Part shown: piece after piece, positions 35,614-44,581 of the stretch
Layout of the letters: every line of letters starts with the position of its first letter
Numbering within the stretch: the stretch's first letter is position 1
Assembly (NCBI GenBank): GCA_964621445.1
Contig: CAZUNO010000009.1
Location: 35,263-99,262, forward strand
Direction of reading: 5' to 3'
Source: CAZUNO01 sp964621445 [NCBI: Candidatus Hadarchaeota archaeon]
GTDB taxonomy: Archaea > CAYQAE01 > CAYVLA01
Length of the DNA stretch: 64,000 bases
Program-made: the position numbers and the translations under genes
The notes under the pieces: generated by a model
Told to the model about the DNA's origin: nothing
What the model saw: the letters and a program-made list of their open reading frames with translations, nothing else
The model's database searches: none

Positions 35614-36006
35614 CTATTCGGAATTCCCAAGGCCAACGCTGATAAAAATAATGACCAGTGTATCCTCGCTATTGTTCCTGGCCGCGTGCGAGGTGTTGGT
35701 AGGGGCGTAAATCACATCGCCGGTCTTTACATCGAACCATTCATCATTTAACATGAATTGGCCCTCCCCTTCCAGAACGAAGAAGACCTGCTCAACATCC
35801 GAGTGTGAGTGAGGCTCATGAAAGCCTCCCGGACGGTAGTTCTGGACAAGTATAGTTAGATTTCTCGAACCGCTAATGGCTCCCTTTTCTCCCGTGGTTA
35901 TGAGGTCCTGGCCATCCAGCAGGGTGGCAATTGGCTTTGGTTCTCCTTCTTTAGGTTTCTTCCATTTCTTCACGGGAACATCTGAGATGTTTGTGGCATA
36001 ATTCAT
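35614..36006 (-). CDS. Single-domain cupin
   Basis: 130-residue cupin barrel. Metal ligands are seen in HEPHSHSDVEQVFFVLEGE (split motif HxH-E, residues about 60-75) and in TSHAARN for motif 2. Proteins of this type are sugar isomerases, dioxygenases or binding proteins. It precedes the metallohydrolase gene in the same operon. Confidence 0.88.
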   Translation of the reverse strand: MNYATNISDVPVKKWKKPKEGEPKPIATLLDGQDLITTGEKGAISGSRNLTILVQNYRPGGFHEPHSHSDVEQVFFVLEGEGQFMLNDEWFDVKTGDVIYAPTNTSHAARNNSEDTLVIIFISVGLGNSE

Positions 36007-36123
36007 ACTAAACCTCCAAATTCCTATTCAGGTGATCCTCTTCTTTTCTTTAATATCCTCCCTAATAATCCTGGGAAAGATGTTCGAATTAATAAACGAG
36101 TGGTAGAAAGCCCAGGAGATCAA

Positions 36124-37113
36124 ATGAGTACTCTCTCCGTTGGTTTCATAGGTGCCGGTGGCATAGCCCGTTCACACACCAAGGCTCTCCAGGAACTTGG
36201 AAACGTTGAATTCGCCGCATTCTGCGATATTGTGAAGCAGAAGGCAGAATCGTATAGCCAGGAATATGGCGGTGAGGTATACACCGATTATACCAGGATG
36301 CTGGAAGGGACGGAAATGGATGCCGTATACATCTGCCTGCCACCATTTGCTCACTCGGATGAGGTCCAGGTGGCCGCTGAAAACGGGATCCACGTGTTCA
36401 TGCAAAAACCGATAGCTCTGGACATGGAACTGGCCAATAAAATGGTGTCCGCGGTGAGAAAAACAGGTGTAAAAAGCCAGGTCGGTTACCAGCTCAGGTT
36501 TGGCAAGGGGGTTCAAAGGGCACGGGAACTCCTCGAGGGAGGAGACCTTGGCCCCATCACCATGGCTTTGGCCAGGTATATCTGCAACTTCGTGGGAGGT
36601 TCCTGGTGGAAGGACCCCTCAAAAAGCGGAGGGCAAATCGTGGAACAGTCAACCCATGCCGTTGATCTCCTCAGATACCTATGCGGAGATGTCAAGAGGG
36701 TACAATCCGAAATGGACACCAGATACTGGACGGAGATCGAGGATCTGGAGATAGAGGACGTGAGTTCGACTGCCATGCGATTCGAAAACGGGGCGGTGGG
36801 GTCAATGGTGGCCACAACCGGTGGTTTTCCTGGAAAATGGATACTTGATCTTGCCGTGTTTACAAAGAAGGCGGTGCTCGAATTGAAGGACCCCCATTCA
36901 CTGAAGATAACCTGGAACAGGGAAAATACGGTGGAGGAATCCTATAGCCAGACCACGAACCTCAGTCTCTTGGAAGCCAAGCATTTCACCAACGCAGTGA
37001 TGAATGATAAGCCGACCTCCACCCCGATCTCTGAGGGCGCCAAAACTCTTGAGGTGACCCTGGCAATCAGGAGGAGCGGCCTGGAAGGCGTGCCTGTCAA
37101 CCTGACCAATTAG
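36124..37113 (+). CDS. Gfo/Idh/MocA-family oxidoreductase
   Basis: NAD(P)-dependent sugar-type oxidoreductase, 329 residues from the ATG at 36124, chosen because AGGAGAT precedes it and VGFIGAGGIARSH then falls near the N terminus. The Rossmann glycine motif GAGGIA, ICLPPFAH and the catalytic lysine segment MQKPIALD (usually EKP) are present, followed by the C-terminal beta-sheet domain (QVGYQLRF, STHAVDLLRYLCG). It is divergent from the cupin/metallohydrolase pair, with a shared regulatory gap. Likely role: oxidation of a sugar or cyclitol. Confidence 0.92.
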   Translation: MSTLSVGFIGAGGIARSHTKALQELGNVEFAAFCDIVKQKAESYSQEYGGEVYTDYTRMLEGTEMDAVYICLPPFAHSDEVQVAAENGIHVFMQKPIALDMELANKMVSAVRKTGVKSQVGYQLRFGKGVQRARELLEGGDLGPITMALARYICNFVGGSWWKDPSKSGGQIVEQSTHAVDLLRYLCGDVKRVQSEMDTRYWTEIEDLEIEDVSSTAMRFENGAVGSMVATTGGFPGKWILDLAVFTKKAVLELKDPHSLKITWNRENTVEESYSQTTNLSLLEAKHFTNAVMNDKPTSTPISEGAKTLEVTLAIRRSGLEGVPVNLTN

Positions 37114-37132
37114 CATTCAGGGGCACGAAGCT

Positions 37133-37381
37133 CTACATACCCTCTTGACCGCCTCGGAAAATACGCTTTATCTTGTTGGCCAGGGACTGCCTATTTCGAA
37201 CCACGTGCCAGTAATAGAGATCAGGATATGGTAGTCCGTGCCTCTCTGGTTTCTTTCCGCTTTTCACCCGATTCGCTAGCTTCTTTCTTATAAACACAGA
37301 GACGACGATGATTACCCCAAGGACCGCCAGAAGCTGACCTACGACTATCAGCGCAGCCCCATACCCGACCCAGAATTGCAT
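37133..37381 (-). CDS. Small single-helix membrane protein, leaderless
   Basis: 82 residues: one N-terminal helix (YGAALIVVGQLLAVLGVIIVVSVFI) and a basic cytosolic tail. I start at the ATG at 37381 because a TTTTAAG box is centred about 26 bp upstream (near 37407), so transcription would begin at the start codon; the open frame goes on to 37450. Unknown function. Confidence 0.6.
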   Translation of the reverse strand: MQFWVGYGAALIVVGQLLAVLGVIIVVSVFIRKKLANRVKSGKKPERHGLPYPDLYYWHVVRNRQSLANKIKRIFRGGQEGM

Positions 37382-37510
37382 GCTATCAACTGCCGGGGAA
37401 TTCTTAAAACTCTTTTTGGACTCTAGGTTGAAGGACGGGACTTTCCACATTCAACCTTGAACCCTTACGGTTAGGACCTATTATTTCCACGACGAAGAAA
37501 ACCTGTAAGA

Positions 37511-37520
37511 TTTTTATATA
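37511..37520 (+). promoter_or_regulatory. TATA box of thermosome gene
   Basis: TTTTTATATA, the strongest TATA box in the window. Predicted start is near 37543-37546. GAGGTGA at 37550-37556 then precedes the ATG at 37565. Confidence 0.75.
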
Positions 37521-37564
37521 AGCCGTAAGTAATTAGCGGAGCTACGTGCGAGGTGAATAGAAAC

Positions 37565-39199
37565 ATGGCAGCTCAATTAGGAGGAACACCTGTCCTAATT
37601 CTCAAGGAAGGTGCTGAAAGAAAGAGAGGAAGAGATGCTCAGAGGAACAACATCATGGCCGCCAAGGTGATCGCGGAATCCGTTCGAACAACCCTGGGGC
37701 CGCGGGGAATGGACAAGATGCTCGTGGACACCCTGGGCGACGTTGTTATAACCAATGACGGCGCGACCATCCTCGATGAGATGGACGTGGAACACCCCTC
37801 AGCCAAGATGCTGGTAGAGGTGGCCAAGACCCAGGATGAGGAGGTCGGGGACGGAACCACTTCCGCAGTCGTGCTAGCGGGTGAATTACTGTCCCAGGCC
37901 GAGGAGCTCCTGGATGAGGAGGTCCACGCCACGGTCATCATCAAGGGTTATAGGATGGCCGAAGCAAAGGCCCTGGAGATTCTGAACGAGATCGCCAAGG
38001 ATATCGATCCCGACGAGGATACGCTCCGACAGATAGCCATTACCGCCATGACCGGCAAGGGTGCAGAGGCGGCCAGAGAAGAGCTCGCTGACCTGGCCGT
38101 AAAGGCCGTGAGAATGGTAGCCGAGGAGGAAAAAGGAAAATTCCTCGTGGATACCGATCATGTCAAGCTCGAGAAAAAGGAAGGCGGGTCCATCAGCGAT
38201 TCTGAGATGATAAACGGCATCCTGATAGACAAGGAGGTCGTGCATGCCAGCATGCCCACCAAGCTCGAGAATGCCAAGATAGCCCTGATCAACCAGGCGC
38301 TGGAGATAGAGAAGACGGAAACCGACACCAAGATAAACATCTCATCACCGGACCAGCTCCGGAGCTTCCTGGACGAGGAGGAAGGGATGCTGAGAAAGAT
38401 GGTTGACAAGGTCAAGGAAACCGGTGCCAATGTGCTTCTCTGTCAGAAAGGTATAGATGACCTTGCCCAGCACTACCTAGCCAAGGGCGGAATCCTAGCC
38501 GCGAGAAGGGTTAAGGAGTCCGACATGGAGAAGCTGGGAAGGGCAACGGGCGGTAACGTGGTCACCAGCCTAAAGGAACTGACCCCGGAGGACCTGGGCG
38601 AAGCAGGACTGGTTGAGGAAAGAAAGATAGCCGGAGACGAGATGATCTTTGTCGAGGACTGCAAAAACCCCAAGGCGGTCACCGTACTGGTCAGAGGCGG
38701 AACCGAGCACGTGGTGGACGAGATAGAGCGTGCCCTTAACGATGCCATAAGCGTCGTCGCCGAGGTAATGGAAAATCCGAGGATCCTTGCCGGAGGAGGC
38801 TCCAGCGAGATCTCCGTTTGCAGAGAACTCGATAACTACGCCAAGACCGTTGGCGGAAGGGAAGGACTAGCAGTTGAGGCGTTCAGTGAGGCCCTCCGTG
38901 CTATTCCGAGAAGCCTTGCTGAGAATGCTGGCCTCGACCCCATCGACACCATGCAGGACCTTATAGCAGCCAGTTCGGAAAAGGGCCCGAGCATGGGTAT
39001 AGATGTCCTTACCGGCGAGATAAAGGACATGTACAATGAGAATGTCGTCGAGCCCTGGTCGGTCAAGGCCCAGGCAATCAAGTCCGCTTCCGATGCCACC
39101 ATGATGATACTGAGGATCGATGACGTTATCGCATCCAAGGAGCTAGACACCGAAGGACCCCCAGGACCCGGTGCCGGTGGAATGGGTCCAGGATATTAG
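37565..39199 (+). CDS. Thermosome subunit (group II chaperonin)
   Basis: ATP-driven folding chamber subunit, 544 residues from the ATG at 37565 (preceded by GAGGTGA; the frame opens at 37553). Full family architecture: [24 protein letters not shown], the nucleotide motif [27 protein letters not shown] and a C-terminal [11 protein letters not shown] tail projecting into the cavity. Only one subunit gene is in this window; others may exist elsewhere. Strong promoter and T-rich terminator suggest high expression. Confidence 0.97.
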   Translation: MAAQLGGTPVLILKEGAERKRGRDAQRNNIMAAKVIAESVRTTLGPRGMDKMLVDTLGDVVITNDGATILDEMDVEHPSAKMLVEVAKTQDEEVGDGTTSAVVLAGELLSQAEELLDEEVHATVIIKGYRMAEAKALEILNEIAKDIDPDEDTLRQIAITAMTGKGAEAAREELADLAVKAVRMVAEEEKGKFLVDTDHVKLEKKEGGSISDSEMINGILIDKEVVHASMPTKLENAKIALINQALEIEKTETDTKINISSPDQLRSFLDEEEGMLRKMVDKVKETGANVLLCQKGIDDLAQHYLAKGGILAARRVKESDMEKLGRATGGNVVTSLKELTPEDLGEAGLVEERKIAGDEMIFVEDCKNPKAVTVLVRGGTEHVVDEIERALNDAISVVAEVMENPRILAGGGSSEISVCRELDNYAKTVGGREGLAVEAFSEALRAIPRSLAENAGLDPIDTMQDLIAASSEKGPSMGIDVLTGEIKDMYNENVVEPWSVKAQAIKSASDATMMILRIDDVIASKELDTEGPPGPGAGGMGPGY

Positions 39200-39207
39200 G
39201 TTACTAG

Positions 39208-39246
39208 CTTTTCATTTTTTTCATTTTTTTCCTTTCTTCTTTTTTC
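39208..39246 (+). terminator. T-rich terminator after thermosome gene
   Basis: Several runs of T (T4, T7, T7, T6) within 40 bp of the stop, the typical archaeal terminator. It extends up to the end of the convergent helicase gene. Confidence 0.65.
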
Positions 39247-42032
39247 TAATCCCAGAAGTCCCTCGTGGCCTCATATCTACCCTTGGCTCTCATCAGGTCG
39301 GCGATGAATCCCTGATCGTCGTCATGCATCTTGGAGAGAATCCTAGCTGCCGTCTGGGGTCCTATTCCTCTCACTGAAAGTGCCGTCACGGCTCGAATAC
39401 CATAAATCGAGACCAGATCCGCCTTTCTCTTCAGCCTCCCCAGGACCTCCCTGTTATCGATTTCGCTTTCCGAGTTCCTTAATTTTAATACAAGCCGTTC
39501 ATCTGCATCGGCCGGAATTGTTAGAAACCTGGATCCACACCTATCACATCTCGGTTCATCAGGCAGCTCCCCGATCCTCATCCATTTGCCCTTGCCGCAC
39601 TCAAAGCACCTGATTTCCTTCCTTCTCCTCAGAATCCTGGACTTGATCTTCTCGCTGGCCTCCCTCGTGGCACCGAATTCAAGTTCAGGGACGGCGGAAA
39701 ACCTATCCAGAATTCCCCTGGCCCGGGATGAAGGACCAATTTCGGCGCTTCTTTCCAGAAAACGTATCTCCATCTCTCCATCAGATAACTTCATGAGGAT
39801 CCTGGCCAGGCCCGGAACATCAAGCTTCTCGGTCTTTCCCTCCCGGACTCCCTCCTCGTAGATGGGCGTGTTTTGGTACTTCTCCACCAAATTCTTTGCT
39901 ACCGGGTCAAACAAATGAACGTTTCTGGGAATGGCCCCGAATCTGGCCGCAACATGCTTCAGCGGGAACGGGAACCGGCGGTCGATCTCCCTGTCAACGA
40001 TTTTTTCAACCTCCCCCGCGCTATCTATCAAAATTCCCATGATATTCTTCAACCAGTTAAGGTCTATTACCGTTGCGAATTCGAACATTACCCTATAGGG
40101 ATCGCACTGGCCCATTATCTCCAGGCCCTGGGAAAGGGATTCGGAACTCTCCCTGAGAAGCCCTTCCAGCGCCAGGCGAAGAGCCTGATTGATCCTCGTG
40201 CCCTGAGGTGAATGAATCACCAGAAATCTGTCATAAACCTCCAGCAAGAGCTGTTTGGGGTTTGGTAATACATCCTCATCACGCTCCACCTCCATTTCCT
40301 CCTCGGCTAGATCCATGGCCGAGTCATCCGCATGCAGACCTGGTTCAAGTAAATCCATATCCCTGGACAGGGCGGCCGTCTTCTGAGCAACCTCATGGGG
40401 CACAGGGGGTAGCTCGCCGTCCCAACCCGGGATAGCGCCCAGGTTCTGGTCGCTTGGACTGACATGGACCAACCCGTCAGCTCCCATCTCGTTAATGCGC
40501 CATATCTTACCCCTGCAAATGAAATCCAGACCAACCTCACAGGTCAGGGCGACGAACTCCTCGCCCAGATTGCCGACTATCCTACCCGTGCTATCATCCA
40601 AAATTGGATACCTTCTCTCATCCGGAATCATCGACATGTTATCGAAGTAGTATTTCCAGGTGTTTTCCGTCTTCTGAAGTCTGATCCCGGACTGGGCTAT
40701 GGTACCTAGGCCCTCCATGAAGTGAACCACCTCCATGAACCTCTTGTAGCCAATATTTCTATAGGGATGGGCCTTCACGATCATCTGGTAAATCCCTTTT
40801 ACGTCTAGGTCGAGCCCGTCCATGACCATCCCGGCGATCTGGTGGGAGAGGACGTCCAGTGGATTTTCATGTATTGAAATATGCTCAAGCCTGCCCTCCA
40901 GAAACAGCCGGCAAATGGCTATCGATTCCCGGATCTGTTCGGACGAGGTACATATGATGGAACCACGGGATACCTTCCCCATCATGTGTCCCGATCGACC
41001 AAATCTCTGGACGAAGGAGCTAACCTTCATGGGGGACATGTACTGTACGACATAATCAACCTGCCCGATATCAATGCCCAGCTCCAGGGTCGAGGTGCAG
41101 ACCAGGGCGGGAATCTCCCCGGCCTTGAACCCGTCCTCTGCGGATTCCCTCTCCTCCCTTGATATGGACCCGTGGTGAACGGCCGAGGGGATAACGCTGG
41201 ACAGCCTATGACCCAACATCTCGGTCAGAGTCCTTGCGTTGGCGAAAATCAGCACGGACCGGTGTGATTCCACCAGTTCCTTCATCCTGCGAATTCTTGC
41301 CGCGGCCTCGGGGGATGAGAATAGGTCATCGGCCAGGTCCAGGTCCCTGACCTCTGGCTCGGGGTACTCTATCCTTATCTCGTAGCTCTTCTCCCCCACC
41401 CAGGATTTGACCTTGAAGGGGCGTGGTCCACAGATGAGTTTCCCAGCCTCCCCAGGATCGGCCAGGGTCGCTGAGAGGGCGATCCGCTGGAAACCTGAAG
41501 ATACGACCTCCAATCGCTCCAGGGCCAAGGAGAGCTGCACACCCCTTTTGCTCCCCATAATAGCGTGTAACTCATCTATTATCACCGCTTTTACCCCTGA
41601 AAGGTTGCTTCTCAATCGTTTCCCGACCAGAAGTGCCTGCAGGGTCTCCGGGGTAGTGACCAGCAGATCGGGGGGTTCCAGTGCCTGCCTCCTGCGTTGG
41701 CTTCTCCCGGTGTCGCCATGTCTTATCTCGGCTGAAATGGAGAGATTTTCGGCCCATTTGGCCATCCTCTTCAGGATATCGCGGTTTAGAGCTCTCAGAG
41801 GTGTGATGTAGAGTATGGATATGCCTTTGGACTCCCTGGAGAGTTGACTGTTAAGAACGGGAAGGATGGAAGCCTCGGTCTTACCCGAGCCGTTCGGGGC
41901 GACCACCACCACGTTCTTCCCAGTCAGGATATCCGGGATGGCCATTCTCTGTATCTGGTTTAGCTCCTCCAGGCCCTCGGACCTGGCCAGCGAGACTATT
42001 CTGGGATCCAGAAGCTCCTCTACCCCTTCCAA
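39246..42032 (-). CDS. lhr: Lhr-type superfamily 2 DNA helicase
   Basis: 928-residue Lhr (large helicase-related) ATPase implicated in DNA repair and remodelling. Walker A APNGSGKTEA (about 45-54), motif II DELHAIMG, motif III ALSATL, motif V/VI CTSTLELGIDIG and QRFGRSGHM. A zinc ribbon (CFECGKG, CDRCG) and a helix-hairpin-helix-like end (VRGIGPQTAARILSKM) follow the Lhr core. The TTG start overlaps the DUF763 stop region by 13 bp and follows GAGGT. It is last in a leftward block with SMC, kleisin, kite and DUF763 genes. Confidence 0.93.
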   Translation of the reverse strand: MEGVEELLDPRIVSLARSEGLEELNQIQRMAIPDILTGKNVVVVAPNGSGKTEASILPVLNSQLSRESKGISILYITPLRALNRDILKRMAKWAENLSISAEIRHGDTGRSQRRRQALEPPDLLVTTPETLQALLVGKRLRSNLSGVKAVIIDELHAIMGSKRGVQLSLALERLEVVSSGFQRIALSATLADPGEAGKLICGPRPFKVKSWVGEKSYEIRIEYPEPEVRDLDLADDLFSSPEAAARIRRMKELVESHRSVLIFANARTLTEMLGHRLSSVIPSAVHHGSISREERESAEDGFKAGEIPALVCTSTLELGIDIGQVDYVVQYMSPMKVSSFVQRFGRSGHMMGKVSRGSIICTSSEQIRESIAICRLFLEGRLEHISIHENPLDVLSHQIAGMVMDGLDLDVKGIYQMIVKAHPYRNIGYKRFMEVVHFMEGLGTIAQSGIRLQKTENTWKYYFDNMSMIPDERRYPILDDSTGRIVGNLGEEFVALTCEVGLDFICRGKIWRINEMGADGLVHVSPSDQNLGAIPGWDGELPPVPHEVAQKTAALSRDMDLLEPGLHADDSAMDLAEEEMEVERDEDVLPNPKQLLLEVYDRFLVIHSPQGTRINQALRLALEGLLRESSESLSQGLEIMGQCDPYRVMFEFATVIDLNWLKNIMGILIDSAGEVEKIVDREIDRRFPFPLKHVAARFGAIPRNVHLFDPVAKNLVEKYQNTPIYEEGVREGKTEKLDVPGLARILMKLSDGEMEIRFLERSAEIGPSSRARGILDRFSAVPELEFGATREASEKIKSRILRRRKEIRCFECGKGKWMRIGELPDEPRCDRCGSRFLTIPADADERLVLKLRNSESEIDNREVLGRLKRKADLVSIYGIRAVTALSVRGIGPQTAARILSKMHDDDQGFIADLMRAKGRYEATRDFWD

Positions 42033-43135
42033 GATCGACCTCTTCCCTGCATTTCGGTGGGTATGAATTCCTTAAGTCTCTTCAGGGACCGCATCTTGTC
42101 CCGGTCGCCGATGCTGGAGTCCTTCACCGCATTCTCCAGGATCTCGATGCTTTCATCATATGATTCCCGGTTGACCGGGTAGGGCACCCCGTCCTTTCCC
42201 CCAAAGGTGTAGGAGTATTTCACCGGGTCCTCCCAGCTTGGAGGTTGTCCATATATGAGATCCGAAACCAGGGCCAGAGCCCTGACCGTTGATGGTCCAA
42301 GACCCCTGACCAACAATAGCTGTTCGTAATCCCTGGGATTGAAATCGTAGATCTTATCCATTGCCCCCCAGTTTATCCGGGGAGGCAGCACTCTCTCACT
42401 TGGCAGGGAAACCCCTGTCCACTCCAGCAATGACCTCTGGCTATCCTTTCTTATCCTTGCCATATCGTCCATAAGCTGGCCTCGGCCTCCGGTGGCTAAC
42501 TTGAGACTCTGTTCGCGACATTTCTCGCTTTTTCCTGAAGTCAGGTCCATCGCCTCTCTGGCCCGCTTGTCGCAGGCTATTCCCACGTGAGGCTCCTCCA
42601 CGAAATTGTCAAGGCTTGAGGACTGCCAGTGATACCTTCTTGCCATTCTGGACTCCGCATTCATCCCCTGTTGAATAACCGCCCACTCCCCTGATTCCAC
42701 TATGAACATTGAGTGATGGTATATTCCAAAACCGTCCTGCACCAGGGCAGAATCAACCTTGGCCGAAAGCCTTGACGACCTGCGTAGAGAACGAATTCTT
42801 GAGCTATGGAGGGACAATCTGTCCTGGAGGTTTTCGATCTCCTCCAATGACCTCCTGGCCCGAGAACCTTTTCCACCCACAGAGGCCATGCCATGTTCCT
42901 CCGGATCCAGGATTGACTTCAGCACACCGCAAAGCACGGTTGTGGTTCCCGAGCTATGCCAGTCAAATGCCAGGACGCAGCTCATGGCCTGGAACCAGTC
43001 CGGGTTGGAAAGACGGCGGAGATATTCATCCGGGCCATATTCATCTATCATTATATCCGATATGGCCCTGGCCAGCTTCTTCATTCTTCCAACCAGCCAG
43101 CCCGGAGCCGATCCCCCGTGAAGCGGTAGATCCAT
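42020..43135 (-). CDS. DUF763 protein with helix-hairpin-helix
   Basis: 371 residues from the ATG at 43135; AAGAAGGGA precedes it and MDLPLHGGSAPGWL is close to the usual family start. Other family marks are CVLAFDWHSSGTTT, SLDNFVEEPHVGI and the helix-hairpin-helix LLLVRGLGPSTVRALALVS. The molecular function of DUF763 is not established; the helix-hairpin-helix and the coupling to lhr point to DNA binding or repair. There is a 130 bp gap to the kite-like gene with a weak TTAAATGA box, so this pair may also have its own promoter. Confidence 0.88.
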   Translation of the reverse strand: MDLPLHGGSAPGWLVGRMKKLARAISDIMIDEYGPDEYLRRLSNPDWFQAMSCVLAFDWHSSGTTTVLCGVLKSILDPEEHGMASVGGKGSRARRSLEEIENLQDRLSLHSSRIRSLRRSSRLSAKVDSALVQDGFGIYHHSMFIVESGEWAVIQQGMNAESRMARRYHWQSSSLDNFVEEPHVGIACDKRAREAMDLTSGKSEKCREQSLKLATGGRGQLMDDMARIRKDSQRSLLEWTGVSLPSERVLPPRINWGAMDKIYDFNPRDYEQLLLVRGLGPSTVRALALVSDLIYGQPPSWEDPVKYSYTFGGKDGVPYPVNRESYDESIEILENAVKDSSIGDRDKMRSLKRLKEFIPTEMQGRGRSWKG

Positions 43136-43265
43136 GGTTCCCTTCTTGGAAAAGCTCAACGGAAACACACACCGATCTACTCATTTAAGGCTTCCTTTCT
43201 CCCCCCTGGTTTTTGTTGTCCTGAGAAGTACCCGTCAAGATGCGGAGTCTTAGGGCAGAGGGCGG

Positions 43266-43817
43266 CTATTCAACGGGCTCCTCGGCTGGTGATCCTTCCT
43301 CTTCCGTTGATCGCGCGGATAGAAAACGGGATCTCAAGCGTTCTTGATCGATCTCGGCCATGGCTCTCCACGAGAGGGATAACACCTCTTCATCCCGGTA
43401 GAGATAACCGGCTTCCACCATGGTGTCAATCTTCTTTGAAGAGATATCCTTGCTTCGCAGAACGTCCATGACCTCCACCTCCTTGGCCCTGCCCCCCCTG
43501 CTAACCAGGAAACAGGTCACCGCAGCAAGCGCGGCAAGGAACCTTCGATCCCACCCGCAGATCTTGACCTGCTTGTCCTTAATGGGCTTCTTGGCCCTTA
43601 CAAAAACCCTTTTTCGTCCTTCCGAAAGTGGATCTCCCTTATCATCAACGGTAACCAGTTCCAGGCCCAGGTCCTCCAACCTACCTTTCAGTCCACCCAG
43701 GATATCCTGCAGCTCCTCGCCACAGATCTTCTCCAGTTCTGAGACGTATACACCAGGTCTCCTCCCCCGCTTGAATAGCAGCATGCCCAGTACCCTTGAT
43801 TCCCTATCCGAAACCAA
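43266..43817 (-). CDS. Kite-like SMC partner (Nse1/ScpB-like tandem winged helix)
   Basis: 183 residues predicted as two winged helices, the layout of kite proteins (ScpB, MukE, Nse1, Nse3) that bind a kleisin. WH1: residues about 5-75 (SRVLGMLLFKRGRRPGVYVS, LEDLGLELVTVDD). WH2: about 90-160 (RRFLAALAAVTCFLVSRGG), ending VEAGYLYRDEEVLSLSWRAMAEID, which resembles the Nse1 ending W-L-x-G-x-LSLG-R-x-x-E-L more than ScpB. No RING domain follows. The TTG start is 1 bp after the kleisin stop and has GGGAGG upstream. Confidence 0.6.
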   Translation of the reverse strand: MVSDRESRVLGMLLFKRGRRPGVYVSELEKICGEELQDILGGLKGRLEDLGLELVTVDDKGDPLSEGRKRVFVRAKKPIKDKQVKICGWDRRFLAALAAVTCFLVSRGGRAKEVEVMDVLRSKDISSKKIDTMVEAGYLYRDEEVLSLSWRAMAEIDQERLRSRFLSARSTEEEGSPAEEPVE

Positions 43818-43818
43818 G

Positions 43819-44580
43819 TCAGTTATCCTCCCTCAGCCTTCTCAGCACAATGGCCAGGCTGTGAGTATCTCCCTTCCGGCCATTGGTATTCTTCACCAAC
43901 TTGGGTCCCCCCTGGTTATCCACCAATTCAAGCCTTCCCTGGGATAGCAGGAAACTAGAAAGGTAGCTTCTCCTAACTGCATCATTGAAGTTCAGCCTCC
44001 CTTGCTCAGAGACGAACTCGTCATATTCGATCCCTGAACCCTCAATTCTAGAGGTGAACTCTGATTCAAGTGAATTAAGGACCTCGTCAAAATCTATGTC
44101 GCTGAACACACTCCTCGCCACTTCATCGTTTCTATCATAAGTCCGGAATTCCGATGGTGGGATATCCATCCCCTCAGAATCCCCCTCCGTGGATAGGTCC
44201 AACCAGTGTTCTCTGCCCATTTCCAGAGCCTTTTCATTGATCTCCTCCAGCTCAAGTAAGGGATGAAAACATCCGAGGAAAATTGAGAGGAGGCGGGAAA
44301 GGGGCAGTGAGGCGACCCTCTCCCTGGCAATATCCGAATCGACGTAGAGCTCGTCCGCCTCATACCTGAGCCACTCGCACTGTAGCCTGATGGTGGCAAC
44401 CAGGGACTTCATTAGACGAGCATAGAGTATATGGTCCTCAGGCTCCGACAGGTCCCCGCCGAGTTCGGATACGGTTTCCCAGACCTCCCAGGCGTCCACT
44501 TCGTGAGGGAGAATCTCTCCTCTCAGGGCTTCTCGACATTTAGCAAGTCCATCCCTCAGTACCTGGGTATTCCGGCTCAT
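43819..44580 (-). CDS. Kleisin-like SMC partner (ScpA/Nse4-like)
   Basis: 253 residues. Position and outline fit a kleisin: helical N-terminal region (about 1-110, with SLVATIRLQCEWLRYEADELY recalling the ScpA helix that holds the SMC neck), an acidic flexible middle (120-190), and a C-terminal winged helix (about 195-253; YLSSFLLSQGRLELVDN recalls the ScpA FLALLEL-x-x-x-V motif). Sequence alone is weak evidence; the case rests on the neighbours. GGAGG precedes the ATG, and the gene starts 2 bp after the SMC stop. Confidence 0.58.
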   Translation of the reverse strand: MSRNTQVLRDGLAKCREALRGEILPHEVDAWEVWETVSELGGDLSEPEDHILYARLMKSLVATIRLQCEWLRYEADELYVDSDIARERVASLPLSRLLSIFLGCFHPLLELEEINEKALEMGREHWLDLSTEGDSEGMDIPPSEFRTYDRNDEVARSVFSDIDFDEVLNSLESEFTSRIEGSGIEYDEFVSEQGRLNFNDAVRRSYLSSFLLSQGRLELVDNQGGPKLVKNTNGRKGDTHSLAIVLRRLREDN

Positions 44581-44581
44581 T

